A program made the position numbers and the translations under genes. Positions 5,995 to 12,774 of a DNA stretch of 13,581 bases are shown one piece after another (the first letter of the stretch is position 1; each line of letters begins with the position of its first letter). Source of the DNA: Thiotrichales bacterium (GTDB taxonomy: Bacteria > Pseudomonadota > Gammaproteobacteria > Thiomicrospirales > Thiomicrospiraceae); the NCBI GenBank assembly GCA_014763835.1, contig JACXUQ010000047.1:1-13581 (forward strand). Direction: 5' to 3'. The notes under the pieces are model-generated. The model was not told the origin of the DNA, searched no databases, and worked only from the letters and a program-made list of their open reading frames with translations.

Positions 5995-8586
5995 ATGACC
6001 AGTGCAGAAATCAGAAAAGCGTTTATAGACTTTTTTGTGAAGAAGCAGCATACGGCGATTCATTCGAGTCCGGTGGTGCCTGCTAATGACCCGACGCTGT
6101 TGTTCACTAACGCCGGAATGGTGCAGTTCAAGGATACCTTCCTGGGATTGGAAAAGCGTGACTATAACCGTGCGACCACGGTGCAACGCTGTATCCGTGC
6201 CGGCGGCAAGCATAACGATTTGGAGAACGTGGGCTACACCGCGCGTCACCATACGTTCTTTGAGATGCTGGGTAACTTCAGTTTTGGCGATTATTTCAAG
6301 CGTGAAGCGATCGCTTTTGCCTGGGAGTTCCTGACCAAAGAGTTAAAACTGCCTGAAGATAAATTGTGGGTCACCGTATTCGAAGAGGACAAGGAAGCTG
6401 AAGACATCTGGTTGAAAGATGTCGGTGTGTCGGCCGAGCGTTTTTCGCGTTGCGGCGCTAAAGACAACTTCTGGTCAATGGGAGATACCGGTCCTTGCGG
6501 TCCTTGTACCGAAATTTTCTATGACCACGGTGCGGATGTGGCCGGTGGTCCTCCAGGTTCGCCTGACGAAGACGGTGACCGCTATATCGAGATCTGGAAC
6601 CTGGTGTTCATGCAGTTCGACCGTTCGGCCGACGGCACTTTGACGCCACTGCCAAAGCCTTCGGTGGACACCGGTATGGGCTTGGAGCGTCTGGCGGCGG
6701 TTATGCAGGGTGTGCATAACAACTACGATATCGACCTGTTCCAGGCACTGGTTAAAAAAGCCTCCGAACTGACCGGTGAAAAAGACCTGGCCAACAGTTC
6801 GTTGCGTGTTATTTCCGACCACATCCGTTCCTGCTCCTTCATTATTGCCGACGGGGTGATGCCGTCCAACGAAGGGCGAGGTTATGTCTTGCGCCGCATT
6901 ATCCGTCGTGCGATTCGCCATGGATACAAACTGGGTCAAAGCCAGCCGTTCTTCCATCAACTGGTGGCCACACTGGTTGAGCAGATGGGCGCGGCTTATC
7001 CGGAGTTGAAAGCGGAACAGGCTAACGTTGAGCGTGTCTTGAAGCTGGAAGAGGAGCGCTTTGCAGAGACTCTGGAAAACGGCATGAAGTTGCTGGAAGA
7101 TTACATTGCCGAGATGAGTGGTAATGTGATTGAAGGCGAGATGGCATTCAAACTGTACGATACCTACGGTTTCCCGGTCGATTTGACCGCCGATGTGGCG
7201 CGCGAGCGCGGATTGAGCGTGGACGAAGCCGGTTTTGAAAAGGCAATGGAAGCGCAGCGCGAGCGTGCGCGTTCAGCCAGCAGTTTTGCCGGTACCGCAC
7301 AAAGCCGCGTGGATTTTGAGGGTGAAACCCAGTTTATCGGTTATATGAACGATGAGGCGGATGCGAAGATTCTGGCGATCTTTGTGGACGGACAATCGGT
7401 ACAAAGCATCCATGAAGGCGAGGCGGCGATTATTATTCTGGATCAGACGCCGTTCTATGCGGAGTCGGGCGGTCAGGTCGGCGATAGCGGCAGCTTGACT
7501 GAAGGCATGCACAGTTTCCATGTGGACGATGTGCACAAGCAAGGCAAGTTGTTCCTGCATCACGGTAAAGCCACGGCGGGTACGATTGCAGTCGGTCAAA
7601 CCATTCACGCCAAGATCAATATTCAGGATCGCCGTGCGAGTGAGAAAAACCACTCAGCCACCCACTTGTTGCATGCGGCGTTGCGTAAGGTCCTAGGTAC
7701 CCATGTACAGCAAAAAGGTTCTTTGGTTAGCCCTGATCGCCTGCGTTTCGACTTCTCGCATTTCGAGCCGATTTCTGCGGCGGATTTGCGTAAGATCGAG
7801 CAGATGGTCAACGAAAACATCATGCTGAACAATCCGGTTGGCACCAACGAGATGGATATCGAATCGGCCAAGGCAATGGGCGCGATGGCGCTGTTCGGAG
7901 AGAAGTACGGCGATATCGTCCGCGTCGTTGATATGGGCGATTTCTCGGTGGAACTATGCGGCGGAACGCACGTGAAGTCGGTCGGTGAAATCGGGCCTTT
8001 CCGCATCGTTTCCGAAAGCGGCATCGCCTCGGGCGTGCGTCGTATCGAAGCGGCCACCGGCGAAAAAGCCTGGGCAATGATCTATGAAGACGAAGCGCGT
8101 CTGGAGCAGATTGCGCAAACCGTTAAATCCGACAAGAACCTGGTCGCAGACAAAGTGAACCAAGTGATGGCGGACTACCGTGCCATGGAAAAAGAATTGA
8201 AGCAAATTCAAGCCAAAATGGCCGCTTCGCAAGGGGCAGATTTGGCAGGTAGCGCCAAAGAAGTTAACGGCGTGAAGATGCTGGCGGCGAAAATGGAAGG
8301 CGTGGATAGCAATACCTTGCGTGAAACGCTCGACAAACTGAAAGACAAGCTCGAGCCGGCGGTCATTATTCTGGCGGCGGTTGAAGGCGATAAGGTCAGT
8401 TTGGCGGCGGGTGTGAGCAAGTCGGTGACCGATCGTTTCAAAGCGGGCGAGCTGGTCAATCATGTTGCTTTGCAGGTTGGCGGTAAGGGCGGTGGTCGCC
8501 CGGATATGGCGATGGCCGGCGGTAAAGATCCAAGTAAGTTGGATGAGGCTTTGGCTTCGGTGGAAGCTTGGGTTGCATCCAAGTAA
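5995..8586 (+). CDS. alaS: Alanine--tRNA ligase
   Basis: AlaRS charges tRNA-Ala, reading the G3-U70 pair, and clears mischarged Ser or Gly. The 863 residues (876 in E. coli) show the class II core with RCIRAGGKHNDLENVG and HHTFFEMLGNFSFGDYFK. The insertion CGAKDNFWSMGDTGPCGPCTEI follows. The editing domain has its zinc set at H553-x3-H557 (HSATH) and C655-x3-H659 (CGGTH). The C-terminal C-Ala domain ends in GGKGGGRPDMAMAGG. AAGG at 5981-5984 lies 10 nt before the ATG. The 63 bp between the recX TAG and this gene are AT-rich, with -10-like TATTAT (5963-5968) and TATACA (5971-5976), but I could not pair either with a good -35. lysC follows after 36 nt. Confidence 0.99.
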   Translation: MTSAEIRKAFIDFFVKKQHTAIHSSPVVPANDPTLLFTNAGMVQFKDTFLGLEKRDYNRATTVQRCIRAGGKHNDLENVGYTARHHTFFEMLGNFSFGDYFKREAIAFAWEFLTKELKLPEDKLWVTVFEEDKEAEDIWLKDVGVSAERFSRCGAKDNFWSMGDTGPCGPCTEIFYDHGADVAGGPPGSPDEDGDRYIEIWNLVFMQFDRSADGTLTPLPKPSVDTGMGLERLAAVMQGVHNNYDIDLFQALVKKASELTGEKDLANSSLRVISDHIRSCSFIIADGVMPSNEGRGYVLRRIIRRAIRHGYKLGQSQPFFHQLVATLVEQMGAAYPELKAEQANVERVLKLEEERFAETLENGMKLLEDYIAEMSGNVIEGEMAFKLYDTYGFPVDLTADVARERGLSVDEAGFEKAMEAQRERARSASSFAGTAQSRVDFEGETQFIGYMNDEADAKILAIFVDGQSVQSIHEGEAAIIILDQTPFYAESGGQVGDSGSLTEGMHSFHVDDVHKQGKLFLHHGKATAGTIAVGQTIHAKINIQDRRASEKNHSATHLLHAALRKVLGTHVQQKGSLVSPDRLRFDFSHFEPISAADLRKIEQMVNENIMLNNPVGTNEMDIESAKAMGAMALFGEKYGDIVRVVDMGDFSVELCGGTHVKSVGEIGPFRIVSESGIASGVRRIEAATGEKAWAMIYEDEARLEQIAQTVKSDKNLVADKVNQVMADYRAMEKELKQIQAKMAASQGADLAGSAKEVNGVKMLAAKMEGVDSNTLRETLDKLKDKLEPAVIILAAVEGDKVSLAAGVSKSVTDRFKAGELVNHVALQVGGKGGGRPDMAMAGGKDPSKLDEALASVEAWVASK

Positions 8587-8622
8587 GTTGTATAGCGATA
8601 ACGAAGAAGACATTTAAAAATC

Positions 8623-9849
8623 ATGGCATTGATTGTTCAAAAATACGGCGGTACCTCGGTAGGCAATATCGAGCGTATCCAAAATGTGGCGAATAAAGTC
8701 GCCAAATTTGTCGATGAAGGGCACCAGGTGGTGGTCGCTGTTTCCGCAATGAGCGGTGAAACCAACCGTTTGGTCGCTCTGGCGAATGAAGTGCAAAAGC
8801 GTCCTTCAAAACGTGAGATGGATGTGTTGTTGACGACGGGCGAGCAGGTCACGATTGCCCTGTTGAGCATGGCATTGCAGGAAAAAGGCTATCCGGCGGT
8901 GTCTTACACAGGTTGGCAGGTACCGATCAAAACGGATGAGGCACACACTAAAGCGCGTATCGAAGCGATTGATTCGCAGAAAATTTTCGATCAGCTCAAT
9001 GCCGGTAAAGTGGTGGTGGTTGCTGGTTTCCAAGGCGTGACTCCAGAGGGTGATATCACCACATTGGGTCGTGGCGGTTCCGATACGACAGCGGTAGCCT
9101 TGGCAGCGGCGTTGAATGCAGACGAGTGTCAGATTTACACCGATGTGGACGGGGTTTACACCACCGATCCGCGCGTGGTTCCTAAGGCAAAGCGTTTGGA
9201 TAAGATCACGTTTGACGAAATGCTCGAATTAGCTAGTTTGGGTGCGAAGGTATTGCAGATTCGTTCAGTGGAGTTTGCCAGCAAATACAATGTGCCGTTG
9301 CGTGTATTGTCTTCAATGCAAGATGGTGGCGGTACTCTAATTACTTCAGAAGAGAATTTTAAGGACAGTGAGATGGAAAAACCTCTAATCTCTGGTATTG
9401 CGTTTAGCCGCGATGAAGCTAAATTGATGATTTTGGGTGTGCCTGACAAGCCTGGTGTGGCTTATCAGATTTTGGGGCCGATTTCGGATGCCAATATCGA
9501 TATCGACATGATTATCCAAAACCAAGGCGTTGACGGAACAACTGACTTTACGTTTACCGTTGCGCGTGGCGATTTGGCTCCGGCGTTGGAAATGCTGCAA
9601 AGCACTGCCAATAAACTGGGTGCGCGTGAGGTATTGTCTGACGATTCAATCGTTAAGATTTCGATGGTGGGTGTGGGTATGAAGTCGCACGCCGGTATCG
9701 CCAGTCGTATGTTCAAAACTCTGGCGGATAACAATATCAATATCCAGATGATCGGGACTACAGAGATCAAGATTTCGGTGGTGATTGAAGAGCAGTATTT
9801 GGAGTTGGCGGTACAGTCGCTGCACGACGCTTTTGAACTGGACAAGTGA
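8623..9849 (+). CDS. lysC: Aspartate kinase (monofunctional, lysine/threonine-sensitive type)
   Basis: Aspartokinase phosphorylates L-aspartate in the first step toward lysine, threonine, methionine and diaminopimelate. The 408-residue length fits the monofunctional class seen in Pseudomonas, Bacillus AKII and Corynebacterium. The kinase domain starts with KYGGTSVG (residues 7-14) and carries TLGRGGSDTTA from residue 147. Two ACT domains fill about residues 265-408 and bind the feedback amino acids. The ribosome site before 8623 is only a loose GAAGAAGA about 12 nt upstream. A better site (AAGGA at 9361-9365) precedes an in-frame ATG at 9373, residue 251. The gene is probably co-transcribed with alaS and ends at a strong terminator. 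Confidence 0.98.
   Translation: MALIVQKYGGTSVGNIERIQNVANKVAKFVDEGHQVVVAVSAMSGETNRLVALANEVQKRPSKREMDVLLTTGEQVTIALLSMALQEKGYPAVSYTGWQVPIKTDEAHTKARIEAIDSQKIFDQLNAGKVVVVAGFQGVTPEGDITTLGRGGSDTTAVALAAALNADECQIYTDVDGVYTTDPRVVPKAKRLDKITFDEMLELASLGAKVLQIRSVEFASKYNVPLRVLSSMQDGGGTLITSEENFKDSEMEKPLISGIAFSRDEAKLMILGVPDKPGVAYQILGPISDANIDIDMIIQNQGVDGTTDFTFTVARGDLAPALEMLQSTANKLGAREVLSDDSIVKISMVGVGMKSHAGIASRMFKTLADNNINIQMIGTTEIKISVVIEEQYLELAVQSLHDAFELDK
9361..9375 (+). promoter_or_regulatory. Internal ribosome site and start for a LysC beta subunit
   Basis: AAGGA (9361-9365) lies 7 nt before ATG 9373-9375, which is in frame with lysC at residue 251. Translation from here gives a 158-residue product beginning MEKPLISGIAF and holding both ACT domains. 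In alpha2-beta2 aspartokinases such as Bacillus subtilis AKII and Corynebacterium LysC, the beta subunit starts in frame at about the same residue. Use in this organism is inferred. Confidence 0.6.
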
Positions 9850-9869
9850 TATTCTTGTCGGTTTTTATG

Positions 9870-9894
9870 AAAACCCGCTCCGGCGGGTTTTTTT
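9870..9894 (+). terminator. Intrinsic terminator of alaS-lysC
   Basis: AAAACCCGC (9870-9878) and GCGGGTTTT (9883-9891) form a 9-bp GC-rich stem around TCCG. Seven T follow the stem core (9888-9894). It begins 20 nt after the lysC stop. Confidence 0.92.
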
Positions 9895-9959
9895 ATGTCT
9901 GATAAAGGTTTGCGAGTGTTAGGCTTACTTATCGGCCACAATAAAAAAACTGAATTATA

Positions 9960-9989
9960 TTGGCATAAAAATAAGCATACACTGATTAT
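9960..9989 (+). promoter_or_regulatory. Candidate csrA promoter
   Basis: TTGGCA (9960-9965) and GATTAT (9984-9989) are 18 nt apart, in the 126-bp gap between the lysC terminator and csrA. The spacing is acceptable and the hexamers are moderate. The -10 lies inside the palindrome ACTGATTATCAGT. csrA is preceded by a strong terminator, so it needs a promoter here. Confidence 0.4.
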
Positions 9990-10005
9990 CAGTCATTTTA
10001 AATGA
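9981..10005. repeat. Two abutting 13-bp palindromes in the csrA leader
   Basis: ACTGATTATCAGT (9981-9993) and TCATTTTAAATGA (9993-10005) are both perfect palindromes about a central base and share T9993. As RNA each could form a 5-bp stem with a UUA loop. As DNA they look like a tandem operator over the candidate -10 and start site. The csrA ribosome site AGGA starts 5 nt after the second one. Confidence 0.7.
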
Positions 10006-10020
10006 TAGCAGGATTAGACA

Positions 10021-10227
10021 ATGTTGGTGCTTACTCGCAGGGAAGGCGAATCTTTATTAATTGGCGACAACGTCAAGCTAACCATTCTCGCTGTGAAAGG
10101 GGGGCAGGTTCGCGTCGGAATCGAGGCACCGCAAGAGGTGTCGATTCATCGTGAAGAGCTATTGCTAAAGCCTCAAACCGAAACGGTCAAAAACGAGATG
10201 GCTGAACTCTCCGTTGTCGGAAGTTGA
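10021..10227 (+). CDS. csrA: Carbon storage regulator CsrA (RsmA)
   Basis: CsrA is a homodimeric RNA-binding protein that binds GGA motifs in mRNA leaders and changes translation or stability of targets for carbon flux, motility and biofilm. The 68 residues begin with MLVLTRREGESLLIGD, and the second RNA-contact segment is VSIHREEL with Arg44. The last 20 or so residues extend slightly past the 61-residue E. coli protein and are poorly conserved. AGGA at 10010-10013, 7 nt before the ATG, serves as the ribosome site. Its GCAGGAT context resembles a CsrA site, so self-repression is plausible but inferred. The position upstream of tRNA-Ser(GCU) and tRNA-Arg(ACG) matches E. coli. Confidence 0.98.
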   Translation: MLVLTRREGESLLIGDNVKLTILAVKGGQVRVGIEAPQEVSIHREELLLKPQTETVKNEMAELSVVGS

Positions 10228-10238
10228 TTGTGTTTTCG

Positions 10239-10303
10239 CAAAGCCGACCGGGAAATTAAACTGCTGACGCGCTAGCGATAGCAGCCGCTTTGAGAGTCTT
10301 TTT
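10239..10303 (+). terminator. Weak hairpin region after csrA, possible terminator
   Basis: CTGCT (10261-10265) pairs with AGCAG (10280-10284), with an inner CGC/GCG pair. An outer CAAAGC (10239-10244) can pair with GCTTTG (10287-10292). A T run at 10299-10303 comes 7 nt after the outer stem, which is a poor fit to a standard terminator. It may end csrA transcription partially. Confidence 0.35.
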
Positions 10304-10342
10304 ATTCACTACAAAAAAATCCCCATAAAATCGTCTTTTTGG

Positions 10343-10371
10343 TTTACAACACCGCTTTAAGACTGTAATAT
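10343..10371 (+). promoter_or_regulatory. sigma70 promoter of tRNA-Ser
   Basis: TTTACA (10343-10348) and TAATAT (10366-10371) are 17 nt apart. A GC-rich ACGCGCC follows the -10, typical of stringently controlled stable-RNA promoters. The tRNA begins 13 nt after the -10. Confidence 0.8.
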
Positions 10372-10383
10372 ACGCGCCTGAAC

Positions 10384-10477
10384 GGAGACGTGGCCGAGTT
10401 GGCTGAAGGCACACCCCTGCTAAGGGTGCATAGGGTTTGTAGCTCTATCGAGGGTTCGAATCCCTCCGTCTCCGCCA
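10384..10477 (+). tRNA. tRNA-Ser (GCU)
   Basis: The acceptor stem GGAGACG pairs with CGTCTCC (10467-10473), followed by discriminator G and an encoded CCA (10475-10477). The anticodon stem CACCC/GGGTG encloses CTGCTAA with anticodon GCT at 10419-10421, which reads AGC and AGU. A long variable arm (about 10429-10450) marks the class II serine type. The T arm contains GGTTCGAATCC. Confidence 0.97.
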
Positions 10478-10508
10478 TTTATTTCAAGCTTAAAAAAGTT
10501 GAAATAAA
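10478..10508. repeat. AT-rich inverted repeat after tRNA-Ser
   Basis: TTTATTTCAA (10478-10487) and TTGAAATAAA (10499-10508) form a perfect 10-bp stem starting directly after the tRNA CCA, with an 11-nt A-rich loop. No T run follows, so it is not a standard terminator. It could protect or guide 3' processing of the tRNA precursor. Confidence 0.6.
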
Positions 10509-10523
10509 ACGGTAAAAATAGAG

Positions 10524-10551
10524 TTGACAGTGCGTTTAAAAACTCTATAAT
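10524..10551 (+). promoter_or_regulatory. Consensus sigma70 promoter of tRNA-Arg
   Basis: TTGACA (10524-10529) and TATAAT (10546-10551) both match consensus exactly and are 16 nt apart. The tRNA-Arg gene starts 17 nt after the -10. This is the strongest promoter by inspection in the window. Confidence 0.92.
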
Positions 10552-10568
10552 ACGCCACAACAAACAAC

Positions 10569-10645
10569 GCGCCCGTAGCTCAATTGGATAGAGTACTCGG
10601 CTACGAACCGAGCGGTTAGGGGTTCGACTCCCTTCGGGCGCGCCA
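10569..10645 (+). tRNA. tRNA-Arg (ACG)
   Basis: A 77-nt cloverleaf with acceptor GCGCCCG/CGGGCGC, discriminator G and encoded CCA (10643-10645). The anticodon stem CTCGG/CCGAG encloses CTACGAA with anticodon ACG at 10603-10605. TadA would convert its A34 to inosine so that it reads CGU, CGC and CGA. The T arm contains GGTTCGACTCC. Confidence 0.97.
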
Positions 10646-10654
10646 TTATTCTAG

Positions 10655-10690
10655 AGGCTCGTAACAGTAAAATGTTACGGGCCTTTTTTA
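10655..10690 (+). terminator. Intrinsic terminator of tRNA-Arg
   Basis: AGGCTCGTAAC (10655-10665) pairs with GTTACGGGCCT (10674-10684), with one G-U pair. A run of six T (10684-10689) follows. It lies 10 nt after the tRNA. Confidence 0.92.
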
Positions 10691-10696
10691 TTTCCT

Positions 10697-10711
10697 GCTG
10701 TTGCTAACAGC
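10697..10711. repeat. 15-bp palindrome between tRNA-Arg and the membrane protein gene
   Basis: GCTGTTGCTAACAGC is a 6-bp inverted repeat around GCT, just after the tRNA-Arg terminator. No T run follows. It could be an operator for the downstream gene, but nothing else supports that. The rest of 10712-10812 is AT-rich, with only a weak -10 (CATTAT, 10793-10798). Confidence 0.4.
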
Positions 10712-10825
10712 CTGCCTGTCATTTCTTAAGACTCTCTACGCGAAAAAGATTTTCAAAATATCCCGTATTCTTTTAGGATTAAAAAACGGTTTCATTATGA
10801 ATCGATTAATCTAAAGGATGTGAAT

Positions 10826-11236
10826 GTGAAAACCAAAGAGATAGCGCTTTATTTTTTAGCGGGCTTGGTGCTGCTGGTGAGCGTCCTGGTATTTTTGGGG
10901 TCTTGGCATTCCGGTGCCGATGATGCGCTGATAAAGGCCTCCATGTTGCATACGACGGCAATCCTGTTTGGTGCCGGGTTGGTAGGATGGTTGTTCAAGA
11001 TTTCAATTCCTATATTGATCAACAGCGCGGCGCTACTGATTTGGGTGGTGATTCGGCCGGTGGTTGAGAGTATTAATCAAAAGGGCATGGTTTTGCTTCA
11101 GCAGGAGCAAGCCTATATGAATGATACGGCCCAACTGCTTTATCAGGAGCCGACATGGTGGATGGGCGATGGCTTTTTTTATCTGGTGATCGGTGGCGTC
11201 GTCGTTATTTTTATCGCTTTCATTTTTAGACGTTAA
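10826..11236 (+). CDS. Unknown small membrane protein with three hydrophobic segments
   Basis: I do not recognise this 136-residue protein. Counting from the GTG at 10826, hydrophobic stretches lie at about residues 5-26 (IALYFLAGLVLLVSVLVFLGSW), 44-77 (a longer, possibly hairpin segment ending IWVVIRP) and 114-134 (FFYLVIGGVVVIFIAFIF), followed by a final RR. A polar loop at 78-112 contains the Trp-rich EPTWWMGDG. The start GTG at 10826 is chosen because AAAGGA (10813-10818) lies 7 nt before it; a GTG at 10820 abuts that site. It is followed 32 nt later by phnN, so the two may share a transcript. Codon and base use look like the neighbours, so it is probably a real but narrowly distributed inner-membrane protein. 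Confidence 0.75.
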   Translation: MKTKEIALYFLAGLVLLVSVLVFLGSWHSGADDALIKASMLHTTAILFGAGLVGWLFKISIPILINSAALLIWVVIRPVVESINQKGMVLLQQEQAYMNDTAQLLYQEPTWWMGDGFFYLVIGGVVVIFIAFIFRR

Positions 11237-11268
11237 TTCAGGCGTTAAGTGGAGAGTGGTTATGGGCG

Positions 11269-11901
11269 ATGGAACGTCTCAAAAATCATACGGGGCCGGG
11301 AGTGAGTAATCAAAAAGCCGAATATGCGGCTTTGCAAGTAGCAAAGCCGGGTCGTTTGTTCTACGTGATGGGACCTTCCGGTGCGGGAAAGGATACCTTG
11401 CTAGGCTATGCGCGGGAGCGCTTAACGCAGGCGCCGGTGATCTTTGCGCACCGTTATATTACCCGGCCTGTTGAGATTGCCGGCGAGAATCATATCCATC
11501 TTTCTGAAGCAGAGTTTACCAACCGCCTGCAGCGCGGTTGCTTCAAATTTCACTGGCATAGTCATGGTTGGGATTATGGCCTCGGCATTGAGGTGGATAG
11601 CTGGTTGCAAATTGGCTTGAATGTGGTGATGAATGGCTCGCGCGGCTATTTTGAACAGGCCAGGTTATTGCATCCGACATTGGTACCGGTGGTGATTACC
11701 GCCAGCGAGGCAATTTTGCGGGAACGTTTGCAAAGGCGCGGTCGGGAGAGTGGGTCGGAGATTGAAGAGCGCATTGCCCGGGCCAAGGCGTTTGAACGCT
11801 TGGACATGGCCAACGGCTGTAAAATTGATAACAGTTCAACCATCCAGGCCGCTGGCGAGCGTTTTGTTGCGTTGTTAAGTGGGGTAGGAAGCAATGTTTA
11901 G
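11269..11901 (+). CDS. phnN: Ribose 1,5-bisphosphokinase PhnN
   Basis: PhnN uses ATP to turn ribose 1,5-bisphosphate into PRPP. It works after C-P lyase in phosphonate use and also offers a second route to PRPP. The P-loop GPSGAGKD is at residues 35-42. Further matches to E. coli PhnN are AHRYITRP, ENHIHLSEAEF, WHSHGWDYGLGIEVDSWL, MNGSRGYFEQAR and LQRRGRESGSEIEERIARA. The start is uncertain. ATG 11269 has no clear ribosome site, and GTG 11302 would remove 11 residues. GGAG at 11251-11254 fits ATG 11262 instead, which opens a 15-codon overlapping ORF. The N-terminus is about 25 residues longer than in E. coli. It overlaps the next gene by 8 bp. No C-P lyase or phosphonate transport genes are in view. 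Confidence 0.92.
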   Translation: MERLKNHTGPGVSNQKAEYAALQVAKPGRLFYVMGPSGAGKDTLLGYARERLTQAPVIFAHRYITRPVEIAGENHIHLSEAEFTNRLQRGCFKFHWHSHGWDYGLGIEVDSWLQIGLNVVMNGSRGYFEQARLLHPTLVPVVITASEAILRERLQRRGRESGSEIEERIARAKAFERLDMANGCKIDNSSTIQAAGERFVALLSGVGSNV

Positions 11902-12760
11902 CTGGTTGAATGTTGTAGCTGCGAGTTGTGCGTTGATGCTGTTGAATATGCCGGTTGAGGCGCGCGACAGTCTGCCGATTTTCGACAGCCATTTGCACTA
12001 TGGCGGCGAGGATGCCAAGGTGTTTACGCCTGCGGAAATTATGGCGATTTTTGATCGCAACCGTGTGACCCATGCATTGATTTCCAGTACGCCGAATCAC
12101 GGCACCGAGGCGTTGTACCGTTATGCTCCCGATCGTATCATCCCTTTTCTGGGTGTTTATGAAACGTTGAAAGACAAACGCGATTGGATGCATGACGGAA
12201 CGGTGTTGCCCAAAGTGGAAGCGGCGTTGAAAAAGGGCATTTATCGCGGAATCGGCGAGTTTCATATTTTTGCTGAGAATCGGAAAAGCCCGGTGTTCAG
12301 GGGGATTGTTGAATTGGCTGCGCAACACGGTTTGATGTTGCAGGCGCATGGCGATGCCGAGATTATCGATGAAATTTTTGCGATTGCACCCAATGTAACG
12401 GTGTTATGGGCGCATATGGGGACGCGCCCGGAGCCTGGCTTTTTGCGAGAGGTATTGCAGCGCCATCCGCATCACCTCTATATCGACACCTCGGTGCGGG
12501 ATACCTTGCTATTGGGTACAGACGGCTATTCCGAACATCGCGGGCTGACACCGCAGTGGCGGCAGTTGTTTATCGACTATCAGGATCGTTTTATGGTGGC
12601 GGTGGATACCTTTAGCGTCAACCGCTGGCAGACGTTTGATAGCGTCGTTAAGGATATCCGTATCTGGCTGTCGCAGCTGCCGGAGCCGGTTGCCCGCAAG
12701 CTGGCGTATGAAAACGCCGCCAGACTTTTTCTAAAGGCGTCCGGCGGGCGCGAGGAGTGA
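11894..12760 (+). CDS. Exported amidohydrolase-family metal-dependent hydrolase
   Basis: A 288-residue TIM-barrel hydrolase of the amidohydrolase-2 type. Likely metal ligands are H33 and H35 (DSHLHYGG), H152 (LQAHGD), H174 (LWAHMG) and D238 (VAVDTF). E122 and H124 (GEFHIF) lie at the end of another strand. Residues 1-23 (hydrophobic VVAASCALMLLNMP, then VEA before RD) look like a signal peptide, so the enzyme is probably periplasmic. That is unusual among amidohydrolases, which are mostly cytoplasmic. Its ATG overlaps the 3' end of phnN by 8 bp, which suggests coupled translation. The substrate cannot be told: the family includes decarboxylases, lactonases and amidases. It is not PhnM, the C-P lyase pathway amidohydrolase, judging by its different length and motifs. 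Confidence 0.85.
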   Translation: MFSWLNVVAASCALMLLNMPVEARDSLPIFDSHLHYGGEDAKVFTPAEIMAIFDRNRVTHALISSTPNHGTEALYRYAPDRIIPFLGVYETLKDKRDWMHDGTVLPKVEAALKKGIYRGIGEFHIFAENRKSPVFRGIVELAAQHGLMLQAHGDAEIIDEIFAIAPNVTVLWAHMGTRPEPGFLREVLQRHPHHLYIDTSVRDTLLLGTDGYSEHRGLTPQWRQLFIDYQDRFMVAVDTFSVNRWQTFDSVVKDIRIWLSQLPEPVARKLAYENAARLFLKASGGREE

Positions 12761-12774
12761 GTTGAGCGGAGCGA

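Noticed and set aside
5854..5998. First-frame tail of recX running to a TGA that overlaps the alaS ATG
   Set aside because: The tail reads the RecX C-terminus out of frame and then translates the AT-rich alaS upstream region. The ATGA overlap looks accidental.
10569..12760. tRNA-Arg as an integration site for a genomic island
   Set aside because: No second copy of the tRNA 3' end and no integrase occur in the window. An 8-nt CGGGCGCG near 12744 is too short to count.
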